Source of the DNA: Eriocheir sinensis
Lineage: Eukaryota > Arthropoda > Malacostraca > Decapoda > Varunidae
NCBI RefSeq assembly: GCF_024679095.1
Contig: NW_026112144.1
Location: 99,501-163,500, forward strand
Reading direction: 5' to 3'
DNA: 64,000 nucleotides
A program made the translations under genes and the position numbers. Below the pieces are notes generated by a model, which saw only the letters and a list, made by a program, of their open reading frames with translations, did no database searches and was not told where the DNA came from. This document shows positions 1 to 14,758 of this stretch, piece after piece. Numbering within the stretch: position 1 is the first letter of the stretch; every line of letters begins with the position of its first letter.

Positions 1-170
1 TGTGTAACATCCATCTCTTTGTACACACACTCTTTGCATCACCTCTCCTTCTCTCCCTCCCCACTGACGTTACCTGGTCTCTTGTTTTAGTCCCTTCACT
101 CCCAGCTGTCCTCATTTCCTTCCTCTGTTGTCCATGGATACTTTTTTTCCTGCTTGTCGAGGGAGCCGCC
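1..170. other. Unannotated low-complexity edge
   Basis: Pyrimidine-rich sequence with no open frame or recognisable repeat boundary. It grades into the tandem array that begins near 170. Confidence 0.4.
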
Positions 171-1985
171 AAAATGTGTGTTAGCTATGCCCCTCCCACC
201 TCATTACCACGTCTCTCATTATTTTGTAGTCCTTCCTTTTGTGTTAGTCTAATGTTTGAGTATACAGGTTCATATCCATTTGACATATACTTTTTTTCAC
301 AAGTTGACTGACAAAAAGGGCATCACCATAACATGTAGAAACTATGCCCCTCCCACCTCATTACCACGTCTCTCATTATTTTGTAGTCCTTCCTTTTGTG
401 TTAGTCTAATGCTTGGGTATACAGGTTCATATCCATTTGACATATACTTTCCTCCACAAGTTGACTGGCTAAAGGGTACCACCAAAATATGTATAAAATA
501 TGTATAAAGCCACTTCCCCTTCATTATCACGTGTCATTTGTGGTCCTTCCTTTTGTGTTAGTCTAATGTTCGGGTATACAGGTCCATATCCATTTGACAT
601 TCACCTCCGTAAGTTGACTGCCTATAGGGCAGGGTTTCTCTACCCTTTTTCGGCAGTGGCCCCCTCCAAGGTAATTTGAGTTCTCGTGGCCCCCCCTAAG
701 TTACTACATCTTGGGAAGTGGATAAAGTAATGATCGTTGTTAGGATCAGCCTTCCTGAGTCCTAACGCGTCCAATACTGGTACCACTACGTACACGAACA
801 TGCTCTGACAGTCTGACTAAATTCTTTAGCGCTGCCTTATGTTAACGTGTAAGCAGGAAAAAGATATACTGTGTAAAAAAAAAGCAGATAAAAGCTGTCT
901 TCTCTTTTTTCAGGAAAATTGAAGGACAAACGGACCAAAATGGTAAAGAATGTCCTTAAAAGGACAAACATAGCAACCCTAAATCCAGTGTTGCCAGCTC
1001 ATGGGAAGTGAGCGTTGCCAGGATTACGCAAAAAGACGCTGAAGTCGCTAAATGAAGCAGTAGAACAGCTGATAAGAAAACACCATATAACAAATATGAA
1101 AATATTAAGCTCATATGAGCAACGCAAACTTAGGAAATACTATGGCCCCCTGTGGCCCCCCATTTTCCTAATTTTGTTCTATGGCCCCGGAAAATTTATC
1201 ATGGGCCCCAGGGGGGCATATGGCCCACGTTGAGAAACCCTGCTACAGGGTGCCAACACAGTGTCTATTAATCATGCATTCTTCACCTAATTGCCACGTC
1301 TTTCATTGGTAGTCCTTCCTATTGTGTTATTCTACTCTTTGGCGATACAAGTTCACATCCATTTGACGTTTTTCTCTGTGCGCTGACTGGCTGAAGGGTA
1401 AACACAACCATTCCCAGCCTTCAATTTTAAGTCTATTTCTATTCCTCCCTTCCGTGCTCAGTTTGTATTTGCCAGTGTACGTTCAAAGCTTCATATCCAC
1501 CTGACATACTCTCCTCCGTTCGTTGACTGTCTAAAGGCACATTCCTGTCCTTCAACGCAACTCCTCCGCGGGTCGTTCTATCCACCACGCTGCCCTTCCC
1601 TTCCCTCCCTACTTCCCCTTTACTCCCTTTTCCCTTCTGCCTTCATTTGCCTCAGTCTGCTCTGTACGTTGACTCACTAAAGAAAGGTTAAGTTAAACAC
1701 GCATTGCTATCCGTCTTTTTTTACTCCTATATTCTTCCCTTTTGTGCTCTACTGATGGTCGTTAATACAAGCTCATACCCATTTGACACACATATATATA
1801 CGTTCCTTCATAAGTTGGCAGGTTAAAAGGTTCCCCCCACCTATTAACTAAGTCTTTCATGTACACTCCTTCCTTTTCTGCTTTATTCTGCTTTCTGTGT
1901 GGCGGCGTACGTTCATATCCATTTAACATTCTCCTTCTCTGTCCGTTGAGACTAAAGGTTAAGCTAAACACACACGTCAGCATTC
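170..1985. repeat. Degenerate 157-bp tandem repeat array
   Basis: The phrase catatccatttgaca recurs at 271, 428 and 585, a period of exactly 157 bp. Each unit also carries a 'gtccttccttttgtgttag' stretch and a 'gttgactg' stretch. Diverged units can be followed near 1350, 1490, 1770 and 1912, so the array had at least seven units. It is interrupted at 630-1242 by a hAT-type MITE. Short open frames inside it are frame accidents. No coding function is apparent. Confidence 0.75.
630..1242. mobile_element. Non-autonomous hAT-type DNA transposon (MITE)
   Basis: The element starts with CAGGGTTTCTC and ends with GAGAAACCCTG. This matches the CAGNG...CNCTG terminal inverted repeats of hAT elements (family knowledge). 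It is flanked by 8-bp direct repeats, CTATAGGG at 622-629 and CTACAGGG at 1243-1250, with one mismatch; 8 bp is the hAT target-site length. The interior is 613 bp, has no transposase frame and contains several ggcccc-rich segments near both ends. It sits inside the 157-bp tandem array, so it is younger than the array. Confidence 0.8.
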
Positions 1986-2242
1986 CTGTCCTTCATCGTG
2001 ACTCCTCCTCGGGTCATCCAATCCACCTCGCTGCCTCCATTCACCGCTTCTGCCTCGCCCACTCATGCCTCACCACCACCACCACCACCACCACCACCCA
2101 CCCCTCCACATCCTCGACCTTTCCTCCCTCAAGCCACCCCTACACACACCCTCACCCCGTCCCCTCCCCGCCCAGACTCACACCCACACCCTCAATCATC
2201 CAATAGTCAGACCCGCGAGGCTTGTTCTATTAACACGCAAAA

Positions 2243-2243
<1 letters not shown>

Positions 2244-2320
<77 letters not shown>
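2244..2320 (+). repeat. (CA)n microsatellite
   Basis: About 77 bp of uninterrupted CA. It abuts a family X copy at 2321. The frames rich in His/Thr or Cys/Val that cross it are not genes. Confidence 0.97.
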
Positions 2321-2672
<352 letters not shown>

Positions 2673-2689
2673 AATTTTATTAGCAATTC

Positions 2690-4180
2690 CTCCTCTTCTT
2701 CCTCCTCCTCCTTAAGTCATTCCTTCCCTCCTTCTCTCTCTTTTGCCTCATTCTCACTATTTCATTAAATCTATCAGCAATTCCTTCTCTGCTTATTCAT
2801 CCTCTTTCATTTGCTATTATATTTTTTTAGTATTCCTCCCTTCTGTACAAGTCCTTCCTCTCTCTCTCTCTCCCCTCCTCTCTCTCTCTTTCACCTCTTT
2901 CCCTTCCTTCCTCTTTCCTTTCCCTTCCCTTCCTCCTTCTCTGTACCTCTACCTTCCCTTCCCCAACGTTCTTCCTCGTCCTTTCCCATACCATTTTCCT
3001 CTAACCTTCCAAACCCTCTCCTTCTCCTCCCGTCTCTTTCTCTTTCCTTCCTTCTCTTCCTCCTTCCTACCCTGTCCCTTCTCCTTTTACCCTTCCAAAT
3101 CCCTTCCCTTCCTCCTCCCACGTCCCTTTCCCTCCCCGTCCATTCCCTAACTTTTCCCTTCTTTCCTCTTCCCTTCTCTAATATTGTCAGCCATTTCTCA
3201 TCCTCCTACAGACACTTGCGTTCCCTTCCTTCTCAACAAGCGTGTCATCGTGCCCATATCCGCGCTCTCTGATGCCATCCTCTCACTCGTTGAAATGCAA
3301 ATCACCTTTTTTAGTCGTGGTGTAACAAGTCTTTCGCCCACTTCCTAGTCCGCTGTTTTCATTCTCTCTCCCTTCTGTTGAGCCCCTCGAGGGAACACGC
3401 GGCCTGCAAGTGTGTTCTCCCTTCCCTTATTCCCCTTCTTCACCGTCCTTCTCTCCCCTACCTTACCTCCTTCTCGGTCTCTTCCTTCCTCCTTCACCTC
3501 CCTTCTTTCCCTTCCTCCTTCCTCCTTTCCATCCCTTCTTTTCCCTCCTTACCTGTCTCTCCCTTCCTTTCCCCTCCCTTCTTTTCCCTTACTTCCTTTC
3601 TCTCCTTCCCATCTCTTCTTTTACCTCCTTCCCTGTTTCTTCCCTTCCTTTCCCCTCCTTCTTTTCCCTTACTCCTTCCTTTCTCTCCTTCCCATCTCTT
3701 CTTTTACCTCCTTCCTGTTTCTTCCCTTCCTTTCCCTCCTTCTTCCCCTGTTCCTTCCTTTCTCCTTCCCTCTCTCCTTTCTCTGTCTCTTCCCTTCTTA
3801 CTTACTCCCGTCTCTTCTTTCCTCTTACTTGACGTGCCTCTCCTTCCGTCCCCTCCCTTCGCTCTCCTCCTCCCCTTTCCCTGTTGATTGCACATTCTGC
3901 ATTTACTCCGTTCTTACCGCTCCTTCCCCGTCCCTTCCTCTCCCTCCTTTCTTCCCCTTCCCCCTCTAATCTTCCTTTCCTGTCCCTTCCTCTCCCTCCT
4001 TCCTTTCTTTTACCATCCCTCCTCCCCCTTGCCTTCCCTTCCCCTCAAACCTTCCTTTCCTAACCCTTCATTTGCCTATTAGCTTGTCCTCCGTTGCGTT
4101 TTCCTTCCTAGTGCAAGAGTGTTCGTTTCCCTCTCTCCTCCTTCCTCCTCCTTCTTAATTTCCCTTCCCTTCTCCTCTTT
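2690..4180 (+). repeat. Long polypyrimidine tract
   Basis: Roughly 1.5 kb in which the + strand is overwhelmingly C and T (cctt, tccc, ctct motifs), broken by short mixed segments near 3185-3330 and 3365-3410. Several overlapping frames rich in Ser, Phe, Pro and Leu exist in all three phases, which is what compositional bias produces. A weak local repetition of 'ccttccttttcccttactcc' is visible between 3580 and 3760. No gene is supported. Confidence 0.8.
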
Positions 4181-4469
4181 CCTTCCTTCATGTCTCTCTT
4201 AGCTTGTCCTCCGCCCCGTTTCCCTCCTCGTTGCAAATGTTCGTGCGTGCGCCGGAGATCAACAGCTTCAGCGTGTTAGCATTGTGGTGAGTCAGGGCGG
4301 GAAGGTTCACTGCTCGGCACGAACTAATATCTGTAAACACCTGATCCGCCGTGGGTGTCGGATCAGCCTGGCGACGGTTGCACTGGATTCCTTTACACAC
4401 ACACACTGACGCATTCACTCCCCTCTGCCTGGCCGTGGATTGCTGCGTCATGTGGGTATTGACGTTTGA

Positions 4470-4951
4470 GGCGTGTATTCTCAGCTGCAACAAACTTCCC
4501 AAGGCCACAAAGGAGATTAGTCAGGTTCTCAAGTGTTTTTTTCACGTTCATGGTGCAGAAGCCTTGTCACACTATCACTAAGCCCATAAAACTACCCATG
4601 GAAATGCCTACAACCTTTACCAAACGCTTTCGCCTCTCACAGTCAATATTTTCAAAGGCCACAAAGGAGGTTAGTCGGGTTCTCATGGGTGTTATTTTTA
4701 CGTTCATGGTGCAGAAGACTTGTCAAACTATCACTAGGCTCATGAAACTACTCATGGAAATACTAACACAACCAAAACATCTACGAAAGTCTTACCAAAT
4801 GTGGGTGAGTGAGCGCTGAAATGTTTGAGAATATGGAAGCCTTTTCAAACTATCACTAGGCTCATGAAACTACCTATGGAAATACTACTAACACCACAAC
4901 CTCTGAAAGCCTTACCAGTGGTGGCTGAGTGAGCCCTGAAATGTTTGAGAC
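4470..4951 (+). repeat. Family X, clustered partial copies
   Basis: Three successive partial units share 'ggccacaaaggag', 'ttcatggtgcagaag' and 'actatcactaggctcat', and two of them end in 'gagtgagc.ctgaaatgtttgaga'. The units begin near 4500, 4655 and 4835. Short ORFs in this stretch reuse the same repeated peptide and are not genes. Confidence 0.65.
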
Positions 4952-5069
4952 TATAAGTGTTAAAGAGAAGAGGACTATGAGGCGTGGTGTTAGATATATG
5001 AGGAGTATGACTCGTGAAGGTGAGGATAAAGAGGAACATGAAGTTTGAGGGTGTGAAGGTGTTATTTTT

Positions 5070-5192
5070 TTTTTTACAGTAGAGGAAGCAATTCAAGGGC
5101 AAAAAAATATCAATGAGAGAAAAAAGCCGCTAAGCACTGTCCCTTTGAAAAAAAAGAATTCAGAAGAATGGCCAAAAGAGGTCAACTTCAGT
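5070..5192 (-). repeat. LINE G-family 3'-end remnant
   Basis: On the + strand this reads 'ttttacagtagaggaagc', 'ttcaagggca', 'aaaagccgctaagcactg' and 'aagaggtca'. That matches, segment by segment, the DNA just below the LINE G stop codon at 32562-32675, where the order is ttttacaac, ctcaagggca, aaaagcccgatactcgctg, aagaggtga. It is therefore a solo 3' UTR fragment on the minus strand. No coding part remains. Confidence 0.6.
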
Positions 5193-5639
5193 CAGAGGTC
5201 AGTTTCAGTTAGTTAGTTAGTTTGTTGGTTACTAGCAAATTCTGACGAACTTTTGTCTAACCTGTCAGCAAAGAACCTAAACTCCCCTCCACACAAAACA
5301 CACACATCCTTCCCTTCACTCCCACTTTATTTCCCGCCTTCCTTCCCTGTCGTTGATTCCTTGCCCGTCCCTACTCTTCCTCGTTCCTCGTTTCTTTCTC
5401 TTTCTTTCCCTTCCCTCCTTCCCGTTCCTTCTTTTCCATCCTTTCCCGTGAGAACAAAGATAAATATGAGGTTGAAAGGAATGTGGCGTTAGTTAGTTAG
5501 TTTGTTACTGACACATTCTGACTAACCGTTTTCTACCCCGCCAGGACATAGCTTTAACGCCCCCACGCCTACACATCGGTGGTCACTGCCCCCCAAAAGC
5601 CCTTACGCTATTATATGCGTCGATAAACAGTGACAGACC

Positions 5640-5641
<2 letters not shown>
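5193..5641. other. Interval without a gene
   Basis: Contains a short 'gttagttagtttgtt' motif near 5210 and again near 5490, and a pyrimidine-rich block at 5295-5450. No coding frame or transposon hallmark was seen. Confidence 0.4.

Positions 5642-5716
<75 letters not shown>
5642..5716 (+). repeat. (CA)n microsatellite
   Basis: About 75 bp of perfect CA. Confidence 0.97.
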
Positions 5717-5719
<3 letters not shown>

Positions 5720-5934
5720 GGTTGCTCCTCTCCCCTACCTTCCCTTCCTCTACCACCCCTGCCTCCCCCTTCCCCACCTCCGCCCCCCGCATGGCAAACT
5801 TTATGGTTTTGGTGTGACGCGCCCTCTCCACCACGAGAAGGCTGTTGTTGGTGGAGCACTGAACTTGCTTTTCTTATTTCTTTTCCTCGTGGTTGACTTG
5901 AGTTCTGGCGGTGAGTTCCAGGTCCATTTGTAGA

Positions 5935-6395
5935 GTCCATCATGCTTACAAATGACTGAAACCATGAAAACAAGACCGCTTCTTTTACTCGACTTCCACT
6001 GTAAATCATCTGAAAGCCTTGGAAAAGAATTTTTCTTTTTCCTACTTTTCCTCAACGTTCACTTCCTGTTTAGTTTCAGGCCCATCCGGCAGGTCTTTCA
6101 TGCTTAAACAAAGACTTAAAATTAGAAAACAGCTTTCATATGACGTCACTTGTTAATCATTTCAAAGACTTTTTATATTTAAGAATGAGTAACACCATAG
6201 AAAAACACAGCTTGTCATACCCAGCTTCTTTTAAACGACTTTGTGTGTTCATCATTTGGAAGGCTTTTCATGCTTTAAAAATTACTAAAACCATGGAAAA
6301 ACACAGCTACTTTTATATACGACCTCAATTCTTTGTCATTTCCAACGCCATTTATGTTCAGAAACGACTACAACCACAGAAAACAGCATTTCCAC
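5935..6395. repeat. Degenerate tandem repeat of roughly 100 bp
   Basis: Recurring elements are 'tcatgctt', 'actaaaaccat', 'gaaaaacacagc' and a 'cgacttc/cgactttg' step followed by 'tcat(t)tggaaggc'. They can be followed near 5940, 6100, 6180, 6260 and 6355. The units are strongly diverged. The short ORFs here are not supported as genes. The array leads directly into a family X copy at 6396. Confidence 0.5.
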
Positions 6396-6520
6396 ATTGA
6401 TGGTGCAGAAGCTTTGTCAAATTATCACTAGGCGCATAACACTACCCATGGAAATGCTAACACAACCTCTGCAAAAGCCTTATCAAATGTTTGAGAATGT
6501 GGGCCAAAGACGCCTGCCCG
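6396..6520 (+). repeat. Family X, partial copy
   Basis: Contains 'tgatggtgcagaagc', 'attatcactaggcgcat' and 'aaaagccttatcaaatg', in the family X order, and ends in 'gtttgagaatg'. Confidence 0.6.
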
Positions 6521-6754
6521 ATCAGAGCCTAGAGGGACAGTTTTACAGTCCAATACAATAGCAAGTTGGTAAGTCCCCCAGCCAAACACAAAACACGAAA
6601 ATTCTTTGTCTAGTCTTTGGCGTTGATGTAAAAAGGAAACTTAAAAAAAAAAAAACAGGTAATCTTTAAATCTTTAAATAACGGATCATTGTGGAGAAAA
6701 TAGCTTGGTTTTTGCGCTAACAATGACTGTGTTGGAGTGTCGAACTGGGGGCAT

Positions 6755-6935
6755 ATTCTTAAGCAAGGCTTTCCCAAGAGTAGTAGGCATTTCCAGGAGT
6801 AGTTTTATGGCCCTGGTGGTAGTTGGATCCTTCTTCTGTGCCATGAACCAAAAAAACTCACATTAAAACCCGAATTATCTCCTTTTTGGCCTTTGAAAAT
6901 AGTTGGTGTGTGGGGCGGGAGCGTCTGAGAATACC
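6755..6935 (-). repeat. Family X, partial copy
   Basis: On the + strand it reads 'caaggctttcccaagagt', 'ttttatggccctggtgg', 'ttcttctgtgccatga', 'tctcctttttggcctttg' and 'gggagcgtctgagaatacc'. This is the reverse complement of the family order. It is close in length to copy 1, about 180 bp. Confidence 0.65.
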
Positions 6936-7214
6936 TTCCCTGCCCCTACACCCGCCCTCGCCGCCACGCCAACCCAGTGCGAGACGAGCTCAACTCTTAG
7001 CCGCTGGCATGACAAGAGCTCGAGGCCGTTCACCTTATTGAGAGCGTAGAGTAGGCGCTTCCTTGTTGTCCTCGCGGCGACTGGATTCCTAATGGACATG
7101 TCTGCGAGGAACTACTGTGAGAATATGTTTGTTTGTGTGTGAGTGAATGTATGTATGTGTGTATGTGTGTGTGAATGTATGTATGCTTATATGTATGGGC
7201 AGGAGGATGGTCGG

Positions 7215-7218
<4 letters not shown>

Positions 7219-7265
<47 letters not shown>
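7219..7265 (+). repeat. (GA)n microsatellite at the 3' end of LINE C
   Basis: About 47 bp of GA. LINE C, on the minus strand, ends beside it with a short (GAGCAA)-like tail at 7267-7285. Confidence 0.95.
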
Positions 7266-7268
<3 letters not shown>

Positions 7269-7365
7269 CTTGCTCTTGCTCTTGCTGTACAGGTGACCCG
7301 TTGGAGAGTCAGGCCTTCGTATCGGCACACCCTGTAAAAATAAAAAAAAACACAAGCAGTATCCA

Positions 7366-8808
7366 TTACAAATCTTCCAATTCCCTATTTCTTGCACACC
7401 ACATCTTTTCCAGAAAACCCTTCATGGCTTCTATAATTCTATCATTTGCTTCATCACTCAGTCCCAGCAGCAGCAGCATCCATTCCCTCTCTGTTCTTGC
7501 AACCCTCCCATTCACATCCCAGCCCATCTCACTCAGTGCCACCCTCATCATCTCCGTCCTTTCTCTCCGGTGCCTCCCACACACCAGTATCACATGCACG
7601 ACAGTTTCATCCACACCCCTGTCACACATCTGACACACTTTGCTGCGGGACTCAGACCACCTGTAGTTTCTTGCATTCACATTCATACACTGCGCTCGAG
7701 CTTGGAAGAGATCACCACCCAGGCTTCCATCATACCAGCTGACACACTGCGGGGCTTCCTTTTCCCTGTACCACTCCAAAGTAGTCTTTCGCTCCATCAC
7801 ATGCTTCCACCTCCTCAGACCGTCACCTTTCACTGCACTGTCTATCTCTTTCTTCCACTTTCTCACATTCCATTCTAGACCCTCACTATTTCTGTCAGTC
7901 ACCTTCCATTCAAAGAAACGCCTCCCTTCCTCTCTGCTCACCCACCTGACTCGCATACCACTGTCACCAACCATTCTCATGCAGTTTTTAATCCATTTGC
8001 TCTCATGCACACTCCACAAGTAGACCTTCCGTGCCAATCTCGCGTCATCCATTCGTTCCAGTCTGACTTTGTATCTAAGGGTAGCCTTCCTAAATCTTTC
8101 CCTAAAGGTACTCCACCCCATATCACCCCTCAATGCTTCCACCGCTGCATACCTTGGTGCATTCAAAGCTAACCTACCGATCCTATTTTGCCCTACTTCC
8201 AATTTATCCATTTCCAACTCACTCCATGTAATCACCTCCATCCCATACATCACACTCGGCACTGCTACACTCTTCCACACCTCTCTCAGCACATCATACT
8301 TACATGCTCTCATTCTTGCCGCACTTCCCAGACGGCCCACCCATTGATTAACTAGGCTAATCTTCTCATTCTTTGTCCTTTCACATCCTCTCGGACTCAT
8401 CCATACACCCAGGTACTTGTATGCATCTGTTTGCCCTAGCTCTGTGTCTCCTAGCCTCCAGGTCCTATTTATCTCATATTCTGCCCCATTCACAACCATT
8501 ATCTGACTTTTCTCACTACTATATTTCACTCCAAAATCTCTCCCATACTCATTTACCACATCTAATAGTTCCTGCAGTTCCTCCGCTGACTCACTCATGA
8601 CTACCACATCATCTGCATATAGAAGCACACTTACCCTGTCTTCTCCCACTTTTACTCCTGCATTCTTTCTCCTCATCCTGGCTGCCAACTCCTCAGTGTA
8701 CAGACTGAAGAGAGTTGGAGACAGGATGCAGCCCTGCCTAACACCTCTTTCACTCCTCACCCACTCTGTCTCTAATGCTCCTAACCTATACCTGGCTCTT
8801 GTATCCAC
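7366..8808 (-). pseudogene. LINE C ORF2, RT catalytic core to C-terminus
   Basis: The 480-residue frame begins just before 'GVRQGCILSPTLFSLY', then has the catalytic 'YADDVVV' box about 60 residues in, 'SQIMVVNG', 'YKYLGVWMS', the thumb region, and a C-terminal Cys/His knuckle 'CQMCDRGVDETVVHVILVC' (C-x2-C, H-x4-C). It is open to its stop. The C-terminal half matches the fragment at 50533-50760, which has the TLRWY, SKLMFKARTRTL and ECSN-type landmarks. The role in an intact element is target-primed reverse transcription. This copy is broken upstream. Confidence 0.8.
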
Positions 8809-9025
8809 ATGCTCCTAATGATTCGCACTATCTTATCACTCAAACCTACTTTCTCCAGAACCTTGCACATCACCTCCCTGTTCACTCTATCATACGCTTT
8901 CTCAATATCAAGAAACCCAAGATACAACGGACTTCCATTCTTCCTTTTCCTCTCTATCATCTCATTTACCACATACATATTGTCCTCTGCCCTCCTGTCT
9001 GTGAAAACCATTCTGCTCCTCACCC
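8781..9025 (-). pseudogene. LINE C ORF2, RT palm motif A segment
   Basis: This frame carries 'LYLGFLDIEKAYDRVNREVM', the RT motif A with its catalytic Asp (F-L-D-I-E-K-A-Y-D), and continues to 'IIRSMW'. It is out of frame with the segments on both sides, which puts frameshifts near 9025 and 8815. The neighbouring segments complete the same protein. Confidence 0.75.
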
Positions 9026-9139
9026 AGCACTCTCTATTTCAATCCACTTACACAGCCTTTCATTCAACACAGCACAGAAAATCTTTCCCACCGTATTCGC
9101 CAGGGCTATCGGCCTATAATTCTTCAGCTCTTTCTTACT

Positions 9140-11099
<1,960 letters not shown>

Positions 11100-11219
11100 T
11101 ACATAGATTTACATAGAAAATCAGACCACACAGACCCCATGGTCCAGACTTGGTGGTCTGTCCTTAAACCTAAGTGATTTTACATTAATCAGAAGACTCC
11201 AAAACGTTGCACTTCTACT

Positions 11220-11879
11220 CTAGTTGATATTAAGTTGAAGGAAGTGACGGTCGAGCTTATTTTTGAAGGAGTCAATCGTGTTACACTGGACCACTGATGG
11301 TGGGAGCTTATTCCATTCTCGCACTACAACGTTGGTGAAGAAAAATTTGGTGCAGTCTGAATTTACTTGTCTACATCTGAGTTTTACGCCATTGTTCCTC
11401 GTGCGCAAAGTGTCATCGATCATAAACAATGTTGATCTGTCTACATTCGTGAAACCATTAAGTATTTTAAAACATTCGATCAATTTTCCTCGGAGGCGAC
11501 GTTTCTCAAGAGAGAACATGTTAAGGGTAGAAAGCCTTTCTTCGTAGGATTTGTTGCGCAAGGAAGGGATAATTTTCGTTGCCCGACGCTGAACACCTTC
11601 TAATTTAGCAATATCCTTTGCATGGTGGGGAGACCAAAACTGTACCGCATATTCCAAGTGGGGTCTGACTAAACTGTTGTAGAGCGGGAGTGTTACATCT
11701 TTATTCTTAAATAAAAAGTTTCTTTTAATGAAGCCCAACATTCTGTTCGATTTATTTGCTGCATCGATGCATTGCTGTGAGAATTTGAGGTTTGACGCGA
11801 TTTTGACCCCCAAGTCATTGAACGCTTTTGAGTTTAACGCCGCGCATTTCGTAATCAAACTTCTTATTCCTCGTTCCAA
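11220..11879 (-). pseudogene. LINE B ORF2, C-terminal domain
   Basis: Continues the RT frame after a small deletion. It carries 'SNRMLGFIKRNFLFKNKDVT', 'YAVQFWSPHHAKDIAKLEGV', 'YEERLSTLNMFSLEKRRLRG' and 'VVVREWNKLPPSVV', and stops after 'HFLQLNIN'. The frame upstream of the RT join (about 11879-11830) is out of phase with the true protein. The same C-terminus is seen in A and F. Confidence 0.8.
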
Positions 11880-12855
11880 CTTGAAGGACCTGGCACTTGT
11901 CTACGTTAAAGGGCATCTCCCATATATCCGACCAAGCTGAAATTTTGTGCAAATCCTCTTGGAGGCTTTGCCTGTCTTCGTTAGTGAGAACCGAGTTACC
12001 AATCTTTGTGTCGTCTGCAAATTTACTAATGCGGTTATTGAGTCCAACATCCACGTCGTTGATGTAAATAATGAAGAGCACTGGGCCAAGAACCGAGCCC
12101 TGAGGGACGCCACTAGTGACCGGCGCCCACTCTGAGTTAAATCCGTCAATCACTACTCTTTGTTGTCTGTTGCTCAACCAATTCGCGATCCATTGGTTTA
12201 CCTGACCGTCAATACCTATTTGCTTTAATTTGTAAAGTAATTTATGATGCGGGACTTTATCAAACGCTTTCTGGAAATCAAGATAGACTACGTCCAGTGA
12301 TTTGGTTACGTCATAAACAGTGAAGAGGTCGTTATAAAAGGTTAATAGATTTGATAGGCAGGATCTTTTGTTTCGGAAGCCATGTTGTGAGTCCCCAATT
12401 AATGAGTGGCTTTCAAGGTAACTCACAATTTTGTCTCTAATTATGCCCTCAAGTAGCTTACCTACAACCGAAGTTAGACTAATGGGCCTGTAATTACCTG
12501 GTACTTTTTTGTCTCCTTTCTTAAAAATCGGTGTCACGTTAGCCTTTTTCCAATCTGAAGGGACAATGCCTTGTCGCAAAGACATATTGAATACGGTTGT
12601 GAGGGAGGAGAGTATTTCGCACTTTGTTTCTTTCAGCAGAGTTGGATATACTTTATCAGGTCCAGGACTTTTATTTGTTTTAAGTGATTTGAGGGCTTTA
12701 AGGACTTCATCGGGTTTTATTTCAAAGTTAGACAATGCATGCTCGGGATTTACATTAGTACTGGTGTTGGTGGTGGTGGTGGGAGGACTGTTATTATTAA
12801 ACACCGAGGAAAAGTAATTATTTAATAGGTTTGCAACGTGTTGGCTGTCAGTCAC
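11815..12855 (-). pseudogene. LINE B ORF2, reverse transcriptase domain
   Basis: A 346-residue frame with RT motifs in order: 'TNKSPGPDKVYPTLL' (fingers), 'NYRPISLTSVVGKLLEGII', 'QHGFRNKRSC', 'VYLDFQKAFDKVPHHKLL' (motif A, catalytic Asp), 'SGVPQGSVLGPVLFIIYIND' (motif B) and 'KFADDTKIG' (motif C, FADD). The listed start is only the first in-frame start-like codon; the coding sequence continues upstream with a frameshift. Motif content and the QHGFR and FADD variants suit a CR1/L2-type element. Clade assignment would need a tree. Confidence 0.85.
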
Positions 12856-12981
12856 TAGTGCACCGTCGCTGTTTGTTAAAGGTCCAAACCACTTCTGATC
12901 GCCTTTCTGTTGTTTATGTAACTGAAGAAGGATTTCGGATTATTTTTACAGTTGGCTGCAATATTTTCTTCATATCTACGC

Positions 12982-14758
<1,777 letters not shown>

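Noticed and set aside
2743..3969. Several Ser/Phe/Pro/Leu-rich frames of 130-185 residues
   Set aside because: All lie in the polypyrimidine tract, in all three phases with the same composition. They follow from base bias.
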